This document shows positions 1 to 25,700 of a DNA stretch of 64,000 bases, piece by piece; position 1 is the stretch's first letter, and each line of letters begins with the position of its first letter. Under the pieces are notes generated by a model. That model made no database searches. It saw nothing but the letters and a program-made list of their open reading frames with translations, and was not told where the DNA came from. The position numbers and the translations under genes are program-made. Location of the stretch: positions 29,310,512 to 29,374,511 of the forward strand of contig OY482860.1 in NCBI GenBank assembly GCA_960531495.1. Direction: 5' to 3'. The DNA comes from Zeus faber. Its lineage: Eukaryota > Chordata > Actinopteri > Zeiformes > Zeidae.

Positions 1-11952
<11,952 letters not shown>

Positions 11953-12130
11953 CTTGAGGACCGGGGTGTTCGGTTCCCACGGAGGCTCCGTGATGCTCTG
12001 CACCGGGACTCAGACGCCGCCGCTCGGCTGCTCCTCCGCTGCCAGCCTCCTTCCCGGAGCGGAGCCTCCCATTGGCTGCGACCGCGATGTCCTGCCTGGC
12101 AACAAACGGAGTCCTTTTTTCTGATTGGAC
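11953..12130 (-). promoter_or_regulatory. CpG-rich leader/promoter of PPP2R5D
   Basis: This GC- and CpG-rich stretch lies directly upstream of the PPP2R5D start codon and probably holds the 5' UTR and core promoter. No TATA box is evident, as is usual for a housekeeping CpG-island promoter. The transcription start cannot be placed from sequence alone. Confidence 0.5.
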
Positions 12131-12164
12131 GAGAGGGCTGGGCCCCGACTCCAGCTTCAGCATC

Positions 12165-12270
12165 AGGACTGAAGCCTCCACCCAGAGGCTCCACCCAAAG
12201 CCTCCACCCAGAGGCTCCACCCAGAGGCTCCACCCAGAGGCTCCACCCAGAGGCTCCAGGGTGGAGGCTC
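12165..12270. repeat. 13-bp minisatellite (CCACCCAGAGGCT)
   Basis: Six to seven copies just upstream of the PPP2R5D promoter, with one inverted half-copy after them (GGGTGGAGGCTC). Confidence 0.85.
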
Positions 12271-13063
12271 TGGATTCAGTGAAGAGGCTGCGTGTGGAGG
12301 TTCTCTATGGGTGGAGGCTCTGCTTTTTTAATATAAATATATATATGTGTGTAAATACACACTCACATACATCAGACCAATAACTACTCATGACTGACAG
12401 CTCTAAATCTGTCGTCATTCTGCTCATTAGCGCCATCTCGTGGTGAAAACACATGACGTCACTGCTGATGATGCGGGAGCCTGTGACGTGCAGGAAAAAT
12501 TAGTCACACGTACGACGTCCTATTTTTTTATTGTTATAACTAATAAGACCATACAAATGAATATACATTGATACTTAAACGTGATGGATTACTGGACGCA
12601 AATCCTAAATGAAAATAAGAACAAATAAATCCCAAAACCTTCAAAGCGTCCGTTCCATTTTTCCAAGTTCAAGGAGCTTTCATTACATTTCTGGGATTTA
12701 GAGCGACTGGATGGAGACCTCCACCCGACCAGTTTGACAATAACACAACATCAGCTAAATGACTTCACTGTGTTCGACCCACGGGTGTGTTTACTTCTAA
12801 ATACCTGGGTACAGACCACTAAACAATTTGATTTTCTTTCCAAATTCATCGCATCTTTCTAAAAGTGCAGTGAACGAGTCATAACGCAAAAGGGGTTTAA
12901 CTGAAGGGCTCAGGGTCAAAGGTCAAATCGATAGCCACCCTCAGCAAAAGCCCCTCCCACACAACATATTTCCGTGAAAGCCACCACTGTTTGATAATCA
13001 TTCCTTCCAGTCAGGAGCATTTTAAACTCATTTACCGATGACAGGGCTCAGTTGGAGACCTTT

Positions 13064-13318
13064 GCGCGATGGGTAACGGTAAGAGCATTGCATGATGGGT
13101 AACGGTAAGAGCATTGCATGATGGGTAACGGTAAGAGCATTGCATGATGGGTAACGGTACGAGCATTGCATGATGGGTAACGGTACGAGCATTGCATGAT
13201 GGGTAACGGTACGAGCATTGCATGATGGGTAACGGTAAGAGCATTGCATGATGGGTAACGGTAAGAGCATTGCATGATGGGTAACGGTACGAGCATTGCA
13301 TGATGGGTAATGGTAATT
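13064..13318. repeat. 26-bp minisatellite with two alternating variants
   Basis: About 9.5 copies of GAGCATTGCATGATGGGTAACGGTA plus one base. Units differ mainly at one base (GTAA versus GTAC before GAG) and the variants occur in blocks, as expected from multi-unit duplication. Confidence 0.95.
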
Positions 13319-13644
13319 AAGAAATCCATGGCCTGTGTCGTTTAGAAACGGATACCAAGAGGAAGCCGCTGATACAAACCCTCATGTCTCAGTGTCAAAG
13401 TCCATCCTATGACCCAACGAGCCTCCGCCTGGGCAGACAGGTAGGTAGGTAGGTGGTGTTTCCACCCATCTGGACCTCAGAGTCTTACCTGGTGGAGTCA
13501 ATTTGGCTGCAGCTCAGTGGCCACACCCGGACGCCTCAGGCTTGTGAAGGAGATTCGACAACGCAGTTGAAGCAGAACATTTAATTTAAATCTCCATTTA
13601 AAGCCGTGCGGGCCATATTCTGTAGTTTGTTTATTCCAGAAATT

Positions 13645-13682
13645 AAAAATCTCTCTCCCTCCCTCCCTCCCTCCCTCCCTCC
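13645..13682. repeat. (CCCT)n microsatellite
   Basis: Tetranucleotide run just past the likely 3' end of ZNF318. Confidence 0.9.
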
Positions 13683-13715
13683 AATAACGACAGAAGGTGG
13701 CGCTGTTGTCACTAC

Positions 13716-13721
13716 TTTATT
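13716..13721 (-). terminator. Probable poly(A) signal of ZNF318
   Basis: AATAAA on the minus strand, about 590 nt after the ZNF318 stop codon. It is the best poly(A) signal I saw before the minisatellite region. Confidence 0.55.
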
Positions 13722-14307
13722 AACAAACTACATCAGCATTAAGCATGTTCAGTTCAGCAGAGCAGGGTGGAACCAAGCACAGAAGCCAACTAAACACGAC
13801 AAGAAAGGCCTACGTCTCTACATCACTGATGGAGTACTTTGCTCTTTCCTCTGTCGGGTGATCGCTACACGGTGAAGGTGTCAAACAAACTCTTCAGGCC
13901 AAGCTTTTGGTCCAGACTGGGCTTTACATTACCATCAGGAGTTCTCTTCATACGCTTGATAAATCTTGGTCCTGTATCAAAATGCTTTGTCGTCGTGTAA
14001 AGAGGAAACACAAAGGAAAGAGTCACTTATAAGTCTGTCCTGGATTGAAAAAGGAAAAAAGTCAAACACAGTACATTACCTTTCAAAAGGAGAAAAACAA
14101 TTGTCGAGGAAATCTAATGGTGGAAAGGGTCAAATATGAAACCGCAGTGAATTGTTTAAACAACACGAAGGCTAAAATCTCCTGAAGTGACTTCCTGAGA
14201 CGTCACCAAAGAGCCGCCCTCATTTGGGTTTTGTGGCTCACACTGAGGATGAGGAGGCGTCATTATGACCCGTCGCGCCGGACAGCCTCAGGGAGAAGAG
14301 CCACAGA

Positions 14308-16716
14308 TCACTCAAAGTTAAAGTCATACTCAAAGCCGAGCGACATCATGTCAGAGGGAAGCCCCAGGGTTTCAGGGGTGATGACGGCTGGGTCTAGGGT
14401 CTCCATGTTTGGGGGAGTATCGTCAGGGACGTTCTCCTCCGGTTGTGACGCAGAGATAAGGCCGGTCTCCAGCCCGTTTGGGCTTGGAGGCACAAGTTCA
14501 GGGTGTTCCAAAACCTGCTCCGATTCTGGTTCCGACAGCTGTTGCTGCTGTTGGCGGGTCTGGTACCTGGTTTGGGATCTGGTTTGTCTAACTGGCCGAG
14601 TGGTAGGGGATGTTTTCTTGCTTTGAGGAGATGTTTTGGTTTTGGGTTTAGTTTTAGGGGGTGTCAGAGGTGCAGGTGTGCTTTGTGAAGCTGGGTCAGG
14701 TTGGAAGGGCTGGCTGTCTGGGTCTGGCTCTACTTGTTCAAGTTGAGGAGGATCTACTTGTATCTCAGTAAGTAGCTGAGGCTGGACCTGGGGTTGAACT
14801 TGGGACTGGTCTAGTTGGGGATTGGGCTGGAGTAGGGGCAGTGGTATTGATTGGAGCTGCGGCTGAGAACAGACCAGAGTCTGGGACTGAACTTGGGGCG
14901 GGGACTGGGCCAGGACTTGGGGCGGGGACCGGGCTTGGGACAGGGGTGGGGAACAGACTTGGGGCGGGGACTGGGGCAGGGAACGGACTTGGGGCGGGGA
15001 CTGGACCGGAGGGGCTGGCTGGATCTGGAGTTGAGAAGACTGGAGATCAGGTTTAAGTTTGTTAGGCTCAGCTGGAGGAACTTGATGTTTAGGAACCAAG
15101 GCCACTGATTGAATATGGCATATGTCCTGAGGCTGGTGTGGTGGTGTTGGTTTACGTTGGTCAGATTTAGGATCTGGTGATGGCCCAATTTGACTGGGCC
15201 CAGGTGCTGCATTAGATTGCCGCTGAGGCTGTGGGGTAGGGTTAGGTTGGACGGTTTTGCGCTGTGCAGTTTGGTTGGTCTTGGTTACACTTGGTTTAGT
15301 GAATGGACCCGATTGCCCCAACCCACCTAAGAAAATATCAAACAGATCCTTGGCTTTGGCTGCAGCCAAATTAGTCTTAAGTTTGTCTGATTTGTGAGCT
15401 CCATCTCCTGAGTTCATGAAAGGTGGGGGCTTCACAAACACAGCCCGTCTCTGCTCGCTTTCGGGGACCCCTGGTGCTGCCACATCAGACTCTATTCTTA
15501 TTAGTGTCTCAATGGGCTGTGTGGGTTGTTCAACTTCAGGTACAGCCTCTACTGGCATCTCTACCGGTCTCTCCACTGGTGCCGGTACTGGGATGTCCAG
15601 ACCACCCAAGTCCTTGGCTGGGTTATCAGGAACCACAGGGCTTTCCATTGGCAGAGGTTCTGCTGAGCCAGTGTTTGGTGGTTTGATTGAGAGGAAGGTG
15701 TCTAGAGGAGCAGGTTTGGCCAACATGGCAGTTTTCCTGAGAGCCATAGCTGGTGCAGGGAGGTTAGGCCTTATTCTAGCCGGGTTAGCAGCCTGACCTG
15801 CCCAGGGAAGAGGCAGGCCAGGCTGGCCTGAAAGCTTCAAGGCGATCTCCTTTGCAACTGCCACCGACTTGGCGAATGAATCTTCCACTGGGATCGGCTC
15901 CCTTGCTGCAGCCACCTCCTCATCCTTGAGGAACTCTGCTGCTACTCTCTCTGCCTCCTTTGCCAGTACGTTCTCTTTCTTCTTCCAGGTGAACTTACCA
16001 AAATTGGGAGGCATGGCCACAGGTGCAGCTTTGGCCGTTTCTGAGCTTTGCTTGCGAAGCTTGGCCCTCATGGCGGGACTTGGTCCACACAAGACCTTTG
16101 GTGGATCGTAGGGCTTGGGAGGAGGCTCAGGCTTTTTGGCTTCTGGTTTTGGTTCCTCTCTGGGTTGTTCGTTTTTCTTAGAGGGCTTCACGTCCCTTTC
16201 TCCCTTTGATCTGCCCTCATCTTTCTCCCGGTCATACTTATCTCTGGACTCTGGGTATTTGCTGTATCTGTACTTGTCGTCATCATAACGGAAGCGGTCG
16301 TCACCTCGTCCCGGTCTGAACCTCAGCTCCTCCTCCTCTCGGCGGTATCGATAGCAGTACTCCTCCTCTCTGCTGTGCTTGTATCGCTCCTCCTTCTTCA
16401 AGGGTTTGTACTTTTCATCCTCGTCTTGCCTGATGAACATAGCCCTCTCTTCCTCCTCCTTCTTGGCAGGTTTAGCCTCTTCCTTGCTCGGCTTGACTTT
16501 ATTCTCCCTGTCCTCGTTTTTAGGTATCGACGCCTCCTCTTCACCCTTCTTTTTCTCCTTGTCCTTTCTCTCCTTCCTGTGTTTCGACTTTTCCTCTTTG
16601 TCTTTGCCGCTTTGGTCCTCGTCCTTGCGTTTCCTGCCAGTGGTGTCTACCGACAGTCCCGCCTGCCGGTCCAGGTTCCTCCTCTGCTCATACAGAGGAT
16701 TCTCACACATTTGTTT
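14308..16716 (-). CDS. znf318: ZNF318 last exon
   Basis: 2,409 nt encoding about 802 residues. A Lys/Glu-rich charged region is followed by RYRREEE/RYDDDKYRY segments, a KFTWKKKENVLAKEAERVA helix, and a Pro/Gln-rich region with repeated SPPQV-type words (about 14,850-15,030). The acidic/aromatic C-terminus ends in FEYDFNFE and a TGA at 14,308-14,310. Confidence 0.9.
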   Translation of the reverse strand, partial: KQMCENPLYEQRRNLDRQAGLSVDTTGRKRKDEDQSGKDKEEKSKHRKERKDKEKKKGEEEASIPKNEDRENKVKPSKEEAKPAKKEEEERAMFIRQDEDEKYKPLKKEERYKHSREEEYCYRYRREEEELRFRPGRGDDRFRYDDDKYRYSKYPESRDKYDREKDEGRSKGERDVKPSKKNEQPREEPKPEAKKPEPPPKPYDPPKVLCGPSPAMRAKLRKQSSETAKAAPVAMPPNFGKFTWKKKENVLAKEAERVAAEFLKDEEVAAAREPIPVEDSFAKSVAVAKEIALKLSGQPGLPLPWAGQAANPARIRPNLPAPAMALRKTAMLAKPAPLDTFLSIKPPNTGSAEPLPMESPVVPDNPAKDLGGLDIPVPAPVERPVEMPVEAVPEVEQPTQPIETLIRIESDVAAPGVPESEQRRAVFVKPPPFMNSGDGAHKSDKLKTNLAAAKAKDLFDIFLGGLGQSGPFTKPSVTKTNQTAQRKTVQPNPTPQPQRQSNAAPGPSQIGPSPDPKSDQRKPTPPHQPQDICHIQSVALVPKHQVPPAEPNKLKPDLQSSQLQIQPAPPVQSPPQVRSLPQSPPQVCSPPLSQARSPPQVLAQSPPQVQSQTLVCSQPQLQSIPLPLLQPNPQLDQSQVQPQVQPQLLTEIQVDPPQLEQVEPDPDSQPFQPDPASQSTPAPLTPPKTKPKTKTSPQSKKTSPTTRPVRQTRSQTRYQTRQQQQQLSEPESEQVLEHPELVPPSPNGLETGLISASQPEENVPDDTPPNMETLDPAVITPETLGLPSDMMSLGFEYDFNFE

Positions 16717-19700
16717 CTGGTGAAGAAAGCATGAAAACACATAATTAGACTGTAAAAAATGTCAATAGGAATCACTGTCACATCCGGTTATAACAACCGC
16801 TCAGAATCTGTTCAGTGACAGAATTATAATGCACAACTGCACGTTCACACATCAATGTACAAGATATCCTCACACAATAACACTTGACTGGGGGGCCTTT
16901 TTGCTGTGAGCCCTTGTTCATTTCTGACCCCGAGAGCAATAAACAGTCTTTACATCTGTACACTTCCAGCCCCATCAATGAGAATGTGGGAAAAATGACC
17001 CGGGGAGATCACATTCACACTTGCATTGATGACGTGTAGCCAACAAACGTAAATCCGACAACAAAACAGATTATCATCTAAACTTGACCGTCTGCAGAGG
17101 TCTAAGGAGGTGACCACGACCAGTACCTTGTACTTCTCGTTGTGAGCGTGTGTCATGACGTGCTCCTCTGCACAGATGCCGTCGCCATAAAATTCTCTAC
17201 ACAGTAGACAGAAGAATCCTCTCACAGGCAGCAAGAACTCTGAACCTGAGGGAAAGAGTGAGGAAAAGGGAACGAGTGAAACCAAAATGTGTGGACAAAA
17301 GGAAACAGCCAATGATGTTTACCTGAGGGAGGCTCCCGGCTCAGATCCTATCCTGAGAGGAGAGGGTTAATGAAGTCGATTCTGCTCTTAATGTCAGAAT
17401 ATTTTCTTTTTTTCCTCCCTCAGCGTCAACCTGGCTAATAAGCTACAGAAAAGCTCTTCACATACACAACAACACTGCAAGCCTGGAAGGGGAAAAAGTT
17501 GGCCCGGAACCCGCAGTGCTTCTGTGTACTGGCAGTACTTTAACATTCATTTATACATCACACTTGTATCCGCCACCACTTGAGCGTGACAAATTAAGAG
17601 ACAACAGATGGATTGACAGTGGAGAGTCCAGGAATCCTTCTGAGCGTGAGGTCAGAGTTTTTCATTAAGGCACAAACTACTGGAGATGAGAGCCAGACCA
17701 AAGCAGAACCTGGAAGTAGAAGATTGCTTACAAAATTCAGCTGTTCAGGGGCAGAAATCATTGAAGTGAACTTCAGGGAAAAAGCAGGAGGTGAGAGGGA
17801 TGCTGGGATACCTTTGGCAGGCTTGGTCATCTTTTCTTCTGAAGAGGAATTCTTGACAGTTTTGGGGGTATTGGACGCCCAAGGCCTGTCGTAAGGATCC
17901 TGCGTCTGAAGAGCCGAAACAAACGGAGATTTGAGAGACACGCCCGTTAACTAATGATAAAAATGAAAATAGTTATTAAGTTTAACTTAAACAAAGCCTT
18001 ACATTTGTACTGGTAGGGGGATGGATCTGATATATGAAAGTAGATATTCATTTTCATATTCAGACAATAATTTTTCATCATTTATTTTTCTGTCCTACAT
18101 GGGCGATACTCCCATAAGCCCTTGGATTTGTTTTATCATCTCACCTGAAATTTATATTTAGTTTCACTTTGGCTCAAAACTGCTTAACAAATAAACAATA
18201 GTTTTGGATAAAGGCAAAAAAATAAAAGAAAATCTTCAAATTTTAAATCCCAAAACACACCAACCTTTCTGTGTGACTTGCTGTGCATGTGTGTGAAAAA
18301 ATCAAACATGGACCCAGAGGTGACGTTACAGTGTTTGCACCAATGGTTTCCTGCGTCATAGTATTCAAACAGCTCAGAGGGCGTGGCCATGGGTGGGGCC
18401 GGAGGCGGGGCTGAGGCGGTGACTGATTGCTTGGCTTTGTTTGGCGATGCTCTCGAAGCAGCGACCTGCTGGGAAACACAGCACGTTGTCAGCCTGGCAG
18501 GCCTCAAACACAGAGACAAACACAGCGCAGCAAGGTGCAGAAACATCCAGCAAATGCTAGGAATGAGCTGGCTTTAAAATCTCTGCCCAAAATTTAGAAA
18601 GGTACAAAAAAATCTTACCTTCAAACGTGTCCATGCCTCAGAGTAGTTATGGAAATCCAATTGTCGCCTTTAACCACTAGTTTTGGCTTTGAACTTATTT
18701 TAGACACTTAACTTGGCAGAACGGAGGAACATCTTCCTCACTCTGAGGAGCTCCGTTCACTGGCCATCAACCTCTGCTTCTAATAATTCAGTTATTTGAA
18801 CAGTGTTGAGAGCTAAACGAAGGCCAATTAAACAAGAAGGTGAATAATAAAACATGACTGATTGGTTTTCAATTAGGGCTGTCAATCGAGGAGCGACGGG
18901 TGGGGCAGCAGAGCGTACGGACAAAGCTTTACTTGCGCACAAAGAGGATGTAGGAAGACCTATGCGCACAGCAAGGAAGGTGATGGAGGATTTGGACGTG
19001 GTGGCGCGTTATTTAAGTTGCAGCTCCAGCTTATTACTTGCATTACTAAAATTATATTATATTTTAAAAAGTTGAATGATTGTTATACAGAGCTGCCAAG
19101 TCTCACGCTGTGACTGTGAGACTCAGGCATATCAACCAGGTCCCTCACTCACACTTGGTGCAGTCACTGTTCACTGTTTCTCCAAAGGAAACCGTGTTTT
19201 TATTGTAGATGTATTTATTGTGATTGAATGAAACCAGACAAAAACAAATAATTGTGCGCAATGGTCATAAATCGCGCCGCTATCTCCGTTATCGTCACAC
19301 GGTACTTTCTCTCTGCTGCCACCCGTGGTTTCTGGAATGTGCCAGATATAAGCGGCCTGCGTGTGAAGGAATAACCTGCCAGGGGGGGCCAGGCGGCCAA
19401 ATGTATTGAGCTATTAAAATAAATAAATTAATGATCTCACGACATTACCACGGTCAATTGACAGCCATCATTTCAGTCGATATAAAATGTTACATTTGGT
19501 TCCGAGAACAAAACTCTCCCACTTATCATAACAACACCTCTGATAACTTCAAGTCAACAACGCTTACGCTCGACTACCTCAGTCATTAATCATTCGGGTC
19601 TTTTAAAGGAGATCACGGCGACAATCTAGTTTGGCACAATGACTCAAAGTTGTGGAACGTTGAGCTTTGGATCAAGTTCTGTGTTGAGTGGAATAAACCG

Positions 19701-22700
19701 TTCAGTCAGTGGGGTCACGTCAAGGTCACAGCGGGTGGACACAGAACCCAGTCTGCACCAACAACCGGCGTAGTACTTGACATGTTGAGGAGGTGTAGAC
19801 TGCAGCTGACAGCAGCCTCCGTGTGCAGAGCTGTAGTCTCACTCTACACAACGGGCTCTGGCTGCAGAACCAGCACCGCTCCAACGTCATGTTTCATTCA
19901 GGCCCAAACTGTTCACACGAAGATGGTAGAGGAGGGCTCACAATCACAGCCACACACAACTGGAGAAGCTGCCTCTACACGGTGCACCGCTTCAGGGACG
20001 TCAAACACCTTTCATGAGACATTTCTACGGGCGCTCTAGAGTCCCACTCCAAGGTGTCTGGAGGTTTCACAAACCTTTAAAGACCATTTCAACCAAGTTC
20101 AATTCGGAGCCCTCATCTCAGATATGACCTTCAGCGGGAGGCTTCGGGTTTATTACATTTTCTTTCTTTGTTTTTTCCGCAGAACCTCAGAGTTTGACCT
20201 TAATTTGTCCAGGATAGATTAAGGATCTTAAATCAAAATCTGATGGAGAAGAACTTTGCTGATTTTGACAAGAAACATGGATAAATAAAAAAAACACACA
20301 TGTTTAAGTTAAGATCTCATCATTTTGAATTCAACAACTTTTAACGACCTTTAAGACCTTATGTCTGTAAAACTGAATTTAAGACATGAAGACCTTTAAG
20401 GACCTGCCCGACTGAACAAGAAGTATTTTTACGCATCAATTAACGACGCAACTTGTACTCAGAATTAAACTTTAGTTAATTCTTTATTTATTTAGGCTTG
20501 GACAACCAGGTGGTTGGCAGCTGGAGGCTGATGACTCCACTTGGACTCGTTCAGCAGATAAAGCTACATGTTTAGAAGAACGGTGGCATGAGAAGGGCGA
20601 TATATGAATGAAGAAATCAGCCTTCTCCATACCTGGAACTCACCTCTGCAGGTTCATTACACCTGAAGAATTTCACAGGTTTAAGTCTTAATAAGGGGTG
20701 CAGCGATTGTGAAATGCTGGGCCTACACCGATGTCTAAAATAACAATTTGGTCGTTAGCCAATGCTTTCCGAGTTCCTGGAACGCGGCATCACTTCCCAC
20801 CTGGAGCGATGTGTCCTTTAAAATCCATCGTGGGCGGCGTTCTCTCAGACAGATTAAAAAAACCAATATGTTAAAAAAATAAAAATGCTAAAATGGTTCG
20901 CCAAATATACTTTGGCGACCGTTAATATACCTGGGCGGGCCCGCCCGTCCGCAAGCTGAATATCGGCAGATACCGATGTACGGCTGATAAATCAGTGCAT
21001 CCCTCGTCTAAATTGACATTTTTGTTACTGCCGTTCAGTTAAGACAGTTTCTGTAGAGAAACACACCTCAGCATATTTCTGAACAGGAATCCAACCCTAT
21101 TCCAGACATTCCTGATTACATCAAGTGGTCGACCGATTACTTGACCCGATATTTGCAGATTTTGAGATAATTGTTTTGTAATTGTATGAACGATTACTAT
21201 TTTTTTTCTTAACACAACTGAGATAAGGGACTGTCCTGTTCAGTCCCGTTACTGACTGTCCCCTGCCACACTATCTGCCCTATGGAACTTCATTCAGTAA
21301 AAACTGGATGGTTAAGTGTAAATACTTTTTTCCATTCTTAATTTTTTTTCTTTAAAAAAAAATTCATTTTTTGATTACCTGTGGACATTTATTTAGTTAA
21401 TATATTTATTCAAAATAAGTGCACTGCAGAGGCAATGCAGACAATGACAGTGTAAAATAAGCTCAGCAATTTTGTGTCTCATTTGTTATTATTATTAAAT
21501 TGTTATTATTATTATTGTTTAAATTCCAACAACAACAACAACAACAAGACAACAAGACACTTATGTCAACAAGACATAAGTGTTAAATACCCCGCTCTCT
21601 AAATATCGTCCTTTGAAAACCCATGTCGGTCGACCACTAATTTCACCACCACTAAACTGTGGTTGTTCTGTATTTTTCAAGGACATTTTTCAACCGTTAA
21701 AGGTATTTAGCTGAAGCTTGTTTTTTTTTTTTTTTTTTTTTAACGGTGGGAGTCAATAGGAGTGATTGGGTACAGAATCTTTTACATTTATCCAGTTTTT
21801 AAACTCAGCCCTGCAGTGCAGCATAAGATACCATCACTTCATTGTGCTGCATTTGGCCCAAGCTTCTCTCTATTTACCAATTGAAAAGGTTCTGCTGCCA
21901 ATCACTCAGGTTGGCTCCCAATGACCGAAAAAAAAAAGGCTGAGGTTTCGGATATTACGGCCTTTTCCCGAACATATTGCTGCTCCTTCTAAACAACGAG
22001 GTGACCGTCAGCTCCCTTTCCCCCGGGGAGCGGTTCAATTCAGCGGTAATCCTGTTTTACCTGCGTCTGGAGTCGACTGTACCTTTGTGGTGTTGGGTGG
22101 ATGCGGCAGCTCCTCCGGGTTCCAGCTTCGCTCTCGCCTCCTCTTCTCCATCGGAGGCCGGTGAGCCTCGTCCTCCTCCCCCGCCCCCCTGGAGGGTCTG
22201 GCGGCTCTACGCGGCCGGTCGGACGGGCTCAGGCCGAGGATGAGAGCCACCTTGTTGATCTCGGTGCGTTTCTTCTCAGCTGCCTCATGCTCCTTGCGCA
22301 GCTCAGAGATCTGCCGCATCACGTGCTCCTGCAGGCCGCTGATCTGGGACAGGAGAGGATCCTTGTGTCCGTCCTTCTCCCGGCGCTTCTTCCTGAGCAG
22401 CTCTCCTGGAAAACACACACACAAACTGTAAAGCAGGGCTCCCAGGCAGCCTCATCCTGGGGGGGGGGGGGGGGGGGGGGGCACGTTGATTGTCAAGGGA
22501 GAAACGAACCGGGAAAAATTAAATTTTCACAAATCATGAATGCTTTTTAAAAATATATATATAACCTTTACACATTAAAATGGAAAAAAAAATCTCTCTC
22601 TCTCTCTCCCTCTCTCCCTCTCTCTCCCTCTCCTCAGTTTGATTTGCTGCCGTCCCGTTCAAACTGTCAAAGAGTTGATTCGCTGCACACTTCTTTAAAC

Positions 22701-25700
22701 AGCATCTTTTTGAACATATGGGTCTCAAAAGCACCTTGCTGTTTGCGGAGACGCTCCAACTCTTTCATCAGGCATTCCTTCTTCTTCATACGCATCTCTT
22801 TGTCCTGCCTCAGCTTCTCTCGCTCCTCCAAAACCTGAAAAACCAGCTAAATGTCATTTTTGAGAAAGAAATTGGATCCCATTTTGGACCTTTTGTGAAG
22901 CACAACACACAGCGCAGTCCTCCTTACTTCTGAATTGAAACACCACGGCACTCACATTTAAAAATCAGGGTTGAAATATGGTTGTGCCAACTTCAATTAT
23001 TAACAATATTAACACCATTATTAAGACTTTACTTATTCAACTGTCACAGCTCAAAATATGAAATAAGTACATAACCACAGCCCATCGCACACTGCTGCAG
23101 AATATTTAATGAGGTTAGTCACGAAAACCAGAGAACCTGTCCTTTCATGTACCGTCACATGTTGAATTAAATGAGCACCTTTTGTTTCTGACTCTCGTTG
23201 TTCTTCTCATCAGAGAAGTTCTTCTCACGCTCTTTAGAAACCTCCATCCTGACGTCCTGAGCGTCGCTCTTCAACGGCCCTGAAACGTACAACATTCACT
23301 TTGAGTGGAACAAGTTGGATTCATCACATATAGAGATCAACGGCAGAATTAAATCACTATTTTATATTTATACTCTTGAAACAATAGAGATTTCCCCTCC
23401 GGCACCTTTCACACCGAAAGCAAAAACCCCATTATTTAGCGAGGATTTCTACAGATTGTGCTTGAGCTGATCTGGACAAAACTTTTAACACTGAGCAAAA
23501 AAACAACACAAAAAACAGACAGAAAGGAAAGTAACAGAAGTTCGAGAAGCCCTCGAGTACAGAGCGCTCAGTGGTTGGTACCAAAGTGAGTTTTCCTGGC
23601 ACATTGATTAAAATGGTGAACCAAGTAAGAATCCTGAAATATGGATATTAATCATATCGAATCATGATCAATCAATGAGAAGAATCTGGCAACCACCCCC
23701 TACCCAGGTCCGGCTGGATGGTCTGGTTGTACGGCCGCTTGTACGGGGAGATGGGTGGGTAGTCTTCACGGGGCGCCTGGTGGGGCAGCGGCATGCCGGG
23801 GGGCGGGTACATGGGCGGCCACTGCTGGGGCATGTAGGGCATGTAGCTCCCGTACTGGCCGTAGCCGGGCGGGGGGTAGTTTGGCGGCGCCATGGGGTGG
23901 GCCGGCGTCTGGCTGTAGGGCGGCATGGGGATGGCGGTGTGGGGCGTCGGGGGCTGCGGCGGCGGGTCGCAGGGGGGTGGAGCTACCCACTCACTCTTCC
24001 CTTGTTTGCTGTGAGGTTTGGCGGGCGGAGACAACTTCCGGTTGTGGGTCCTTCTGCCCGCGCTGATGGACAGGAAGGGTTTAGGGTCAGTATAATCAAG
24101 GGGAAAAATGTGGTGTTAATTAAACTCCCTCCAGAGCAATACAATTTCCAGCAAACACTTTGACAAAATTTCTGGGATGACTTCTGGTGCTTCAATGAAA
24201 TATATTTGGGAAACAATCATTAGCAAGGTGGATATCAAGACCAAGCAGCTTAAAAGACAACATTTAACAATATCATTAGAACATTTAATTATTTTTTAAC
24301 TATCAAAATCCCACAAGATATCTAGTCTCATATCAGAATATTAATATTATACTGAAATATTTACCAGTTGGGCAGGGTACTGTGCAGGATCTCACAATGA
24401 AATTTGGATACAAAGGGTCACAATTCCATTAAATCCAATATTGATGAGATGACTTGTGTCAATATATTATATATTGATAGACAATTTCCGCATAATGACA
24501 ATTCCTACCTACTTTCAGTCACAAAAATATGTATTGGAAGAATTCAGTCCGGTACATAAATGAAATATTGAAATTAATTTGTGACTATAATGGTATTTCA
24601 AATGGTTGCATAACTTTCAAACAAAGTATTCATATTAAAACAATTCTCTAAAAATGACGCCCTATTAGCCAGCCTTTAGAATGAAATGACGATAGTGGAT
24701 GAAACATGGATCTCCACCTGCTGCTGCGCCCGCTGCTCCAGCTGCCTCCTCTGCTCTGGCTGCTGTCCGAGTTCCCGCTGAGGCTCTTCCTTCCCCTGCT
24801 GCCCGCCGAGCTGCCCGAGGAGTACCGCCGGCGTTTGGGAGGGGGCTTGTTCCCATGGAGACGCTCCTTGGTCCTGGCGGCCATCTTGGTGATCTCGGAC
24901 ACGCCCAGGTCCAGCCCGATGGTCTTGAGGAGGTCCTGGATCTTATCGTACTCCTCCACCGCCTGTATCTCGCTTTCCTGCAGCGGCTCCGTCCCGGGAG
25001 GATAGGTGGTGTTGGTCACGTGGACCGTGATGTTCTGGTTCGGGGCGATGGTGGACCTGCTCTGGGGGGCCGTGGCGGGCGGGACCTCCCCATACAGCGC
25101 TTCCTCAGTCATGTCTCCGTACAGCTCCGAGAAGCTGTGCGCTCGGGCCTCGTGAGCCAGTGCCGGTTTGGGTTCCTCACAGTCTCCGTACAGAAACTTC
25201 TCCTCGTCCTCGATGTCGTCCTTGGCTTTGTCCTTCTCCTTCTCCGCCGCCGCCGCCCCTCCCGCCCGCCCCAGGAGGCTCAGGATCCCGGTGAGCTCAG
25301 AGTCCAGCCCCACCCTCTGGGCCATCTGTGGGTCGGCTTTCAGCTCGGCCATCAGGGAGGCCAGCGCCTGGGGCTGCATGCCCTTAAACACAGAGAGGAG
25401 GTGCTCCGCCACCCGCGAGATGTTGCCGCTGTCCGGGCCGCCGGGAGAATCGCTGCGCTGGAGGGTCAAAGGAGTCCAAAGTGTCACAATTCATCCTAAG
25501 TCAATATCAACACACAATGATGATTATAGATTGAGATGGTTTTAAACAATCTTTGAGAACCTTAAACTAACCGCCCTGATTTGACACGGTTCTCCCAGCA
25601 CCAAGAGTGAAAGCTCTATGATGGAACATCCTTTTCAAAACATTAATAGATTCACTTCCTGTAGGTCAGAGAGGCAGCCGCCTCAGGCGCCATCCCCCGG

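Larger units (their letters stand above)
12131..13690. other. Intergenic region between PPP2R5D and ZNF318
   Basis: No coding sequence was found. The region holds a 13-bp minisatellite, A/T-rich unique sequence (about 12,350-13,050), a 26-bp minisatellite and a CCCT run. ZNF318 transcripts should end at its right edge. Confidence 0.7.

Noticed and set aside
13064..13318. CRISPR-like array
   Set aside because: Units are contiguous 26-bp tandem copies with no unique spacers, in a vertebrate genome.
14231..16734. Plus-strand open frames opposite the last ZNF318 exon
   Set aside because: They are mirror frames of a long, compositionally biased coding exon and match no protein.
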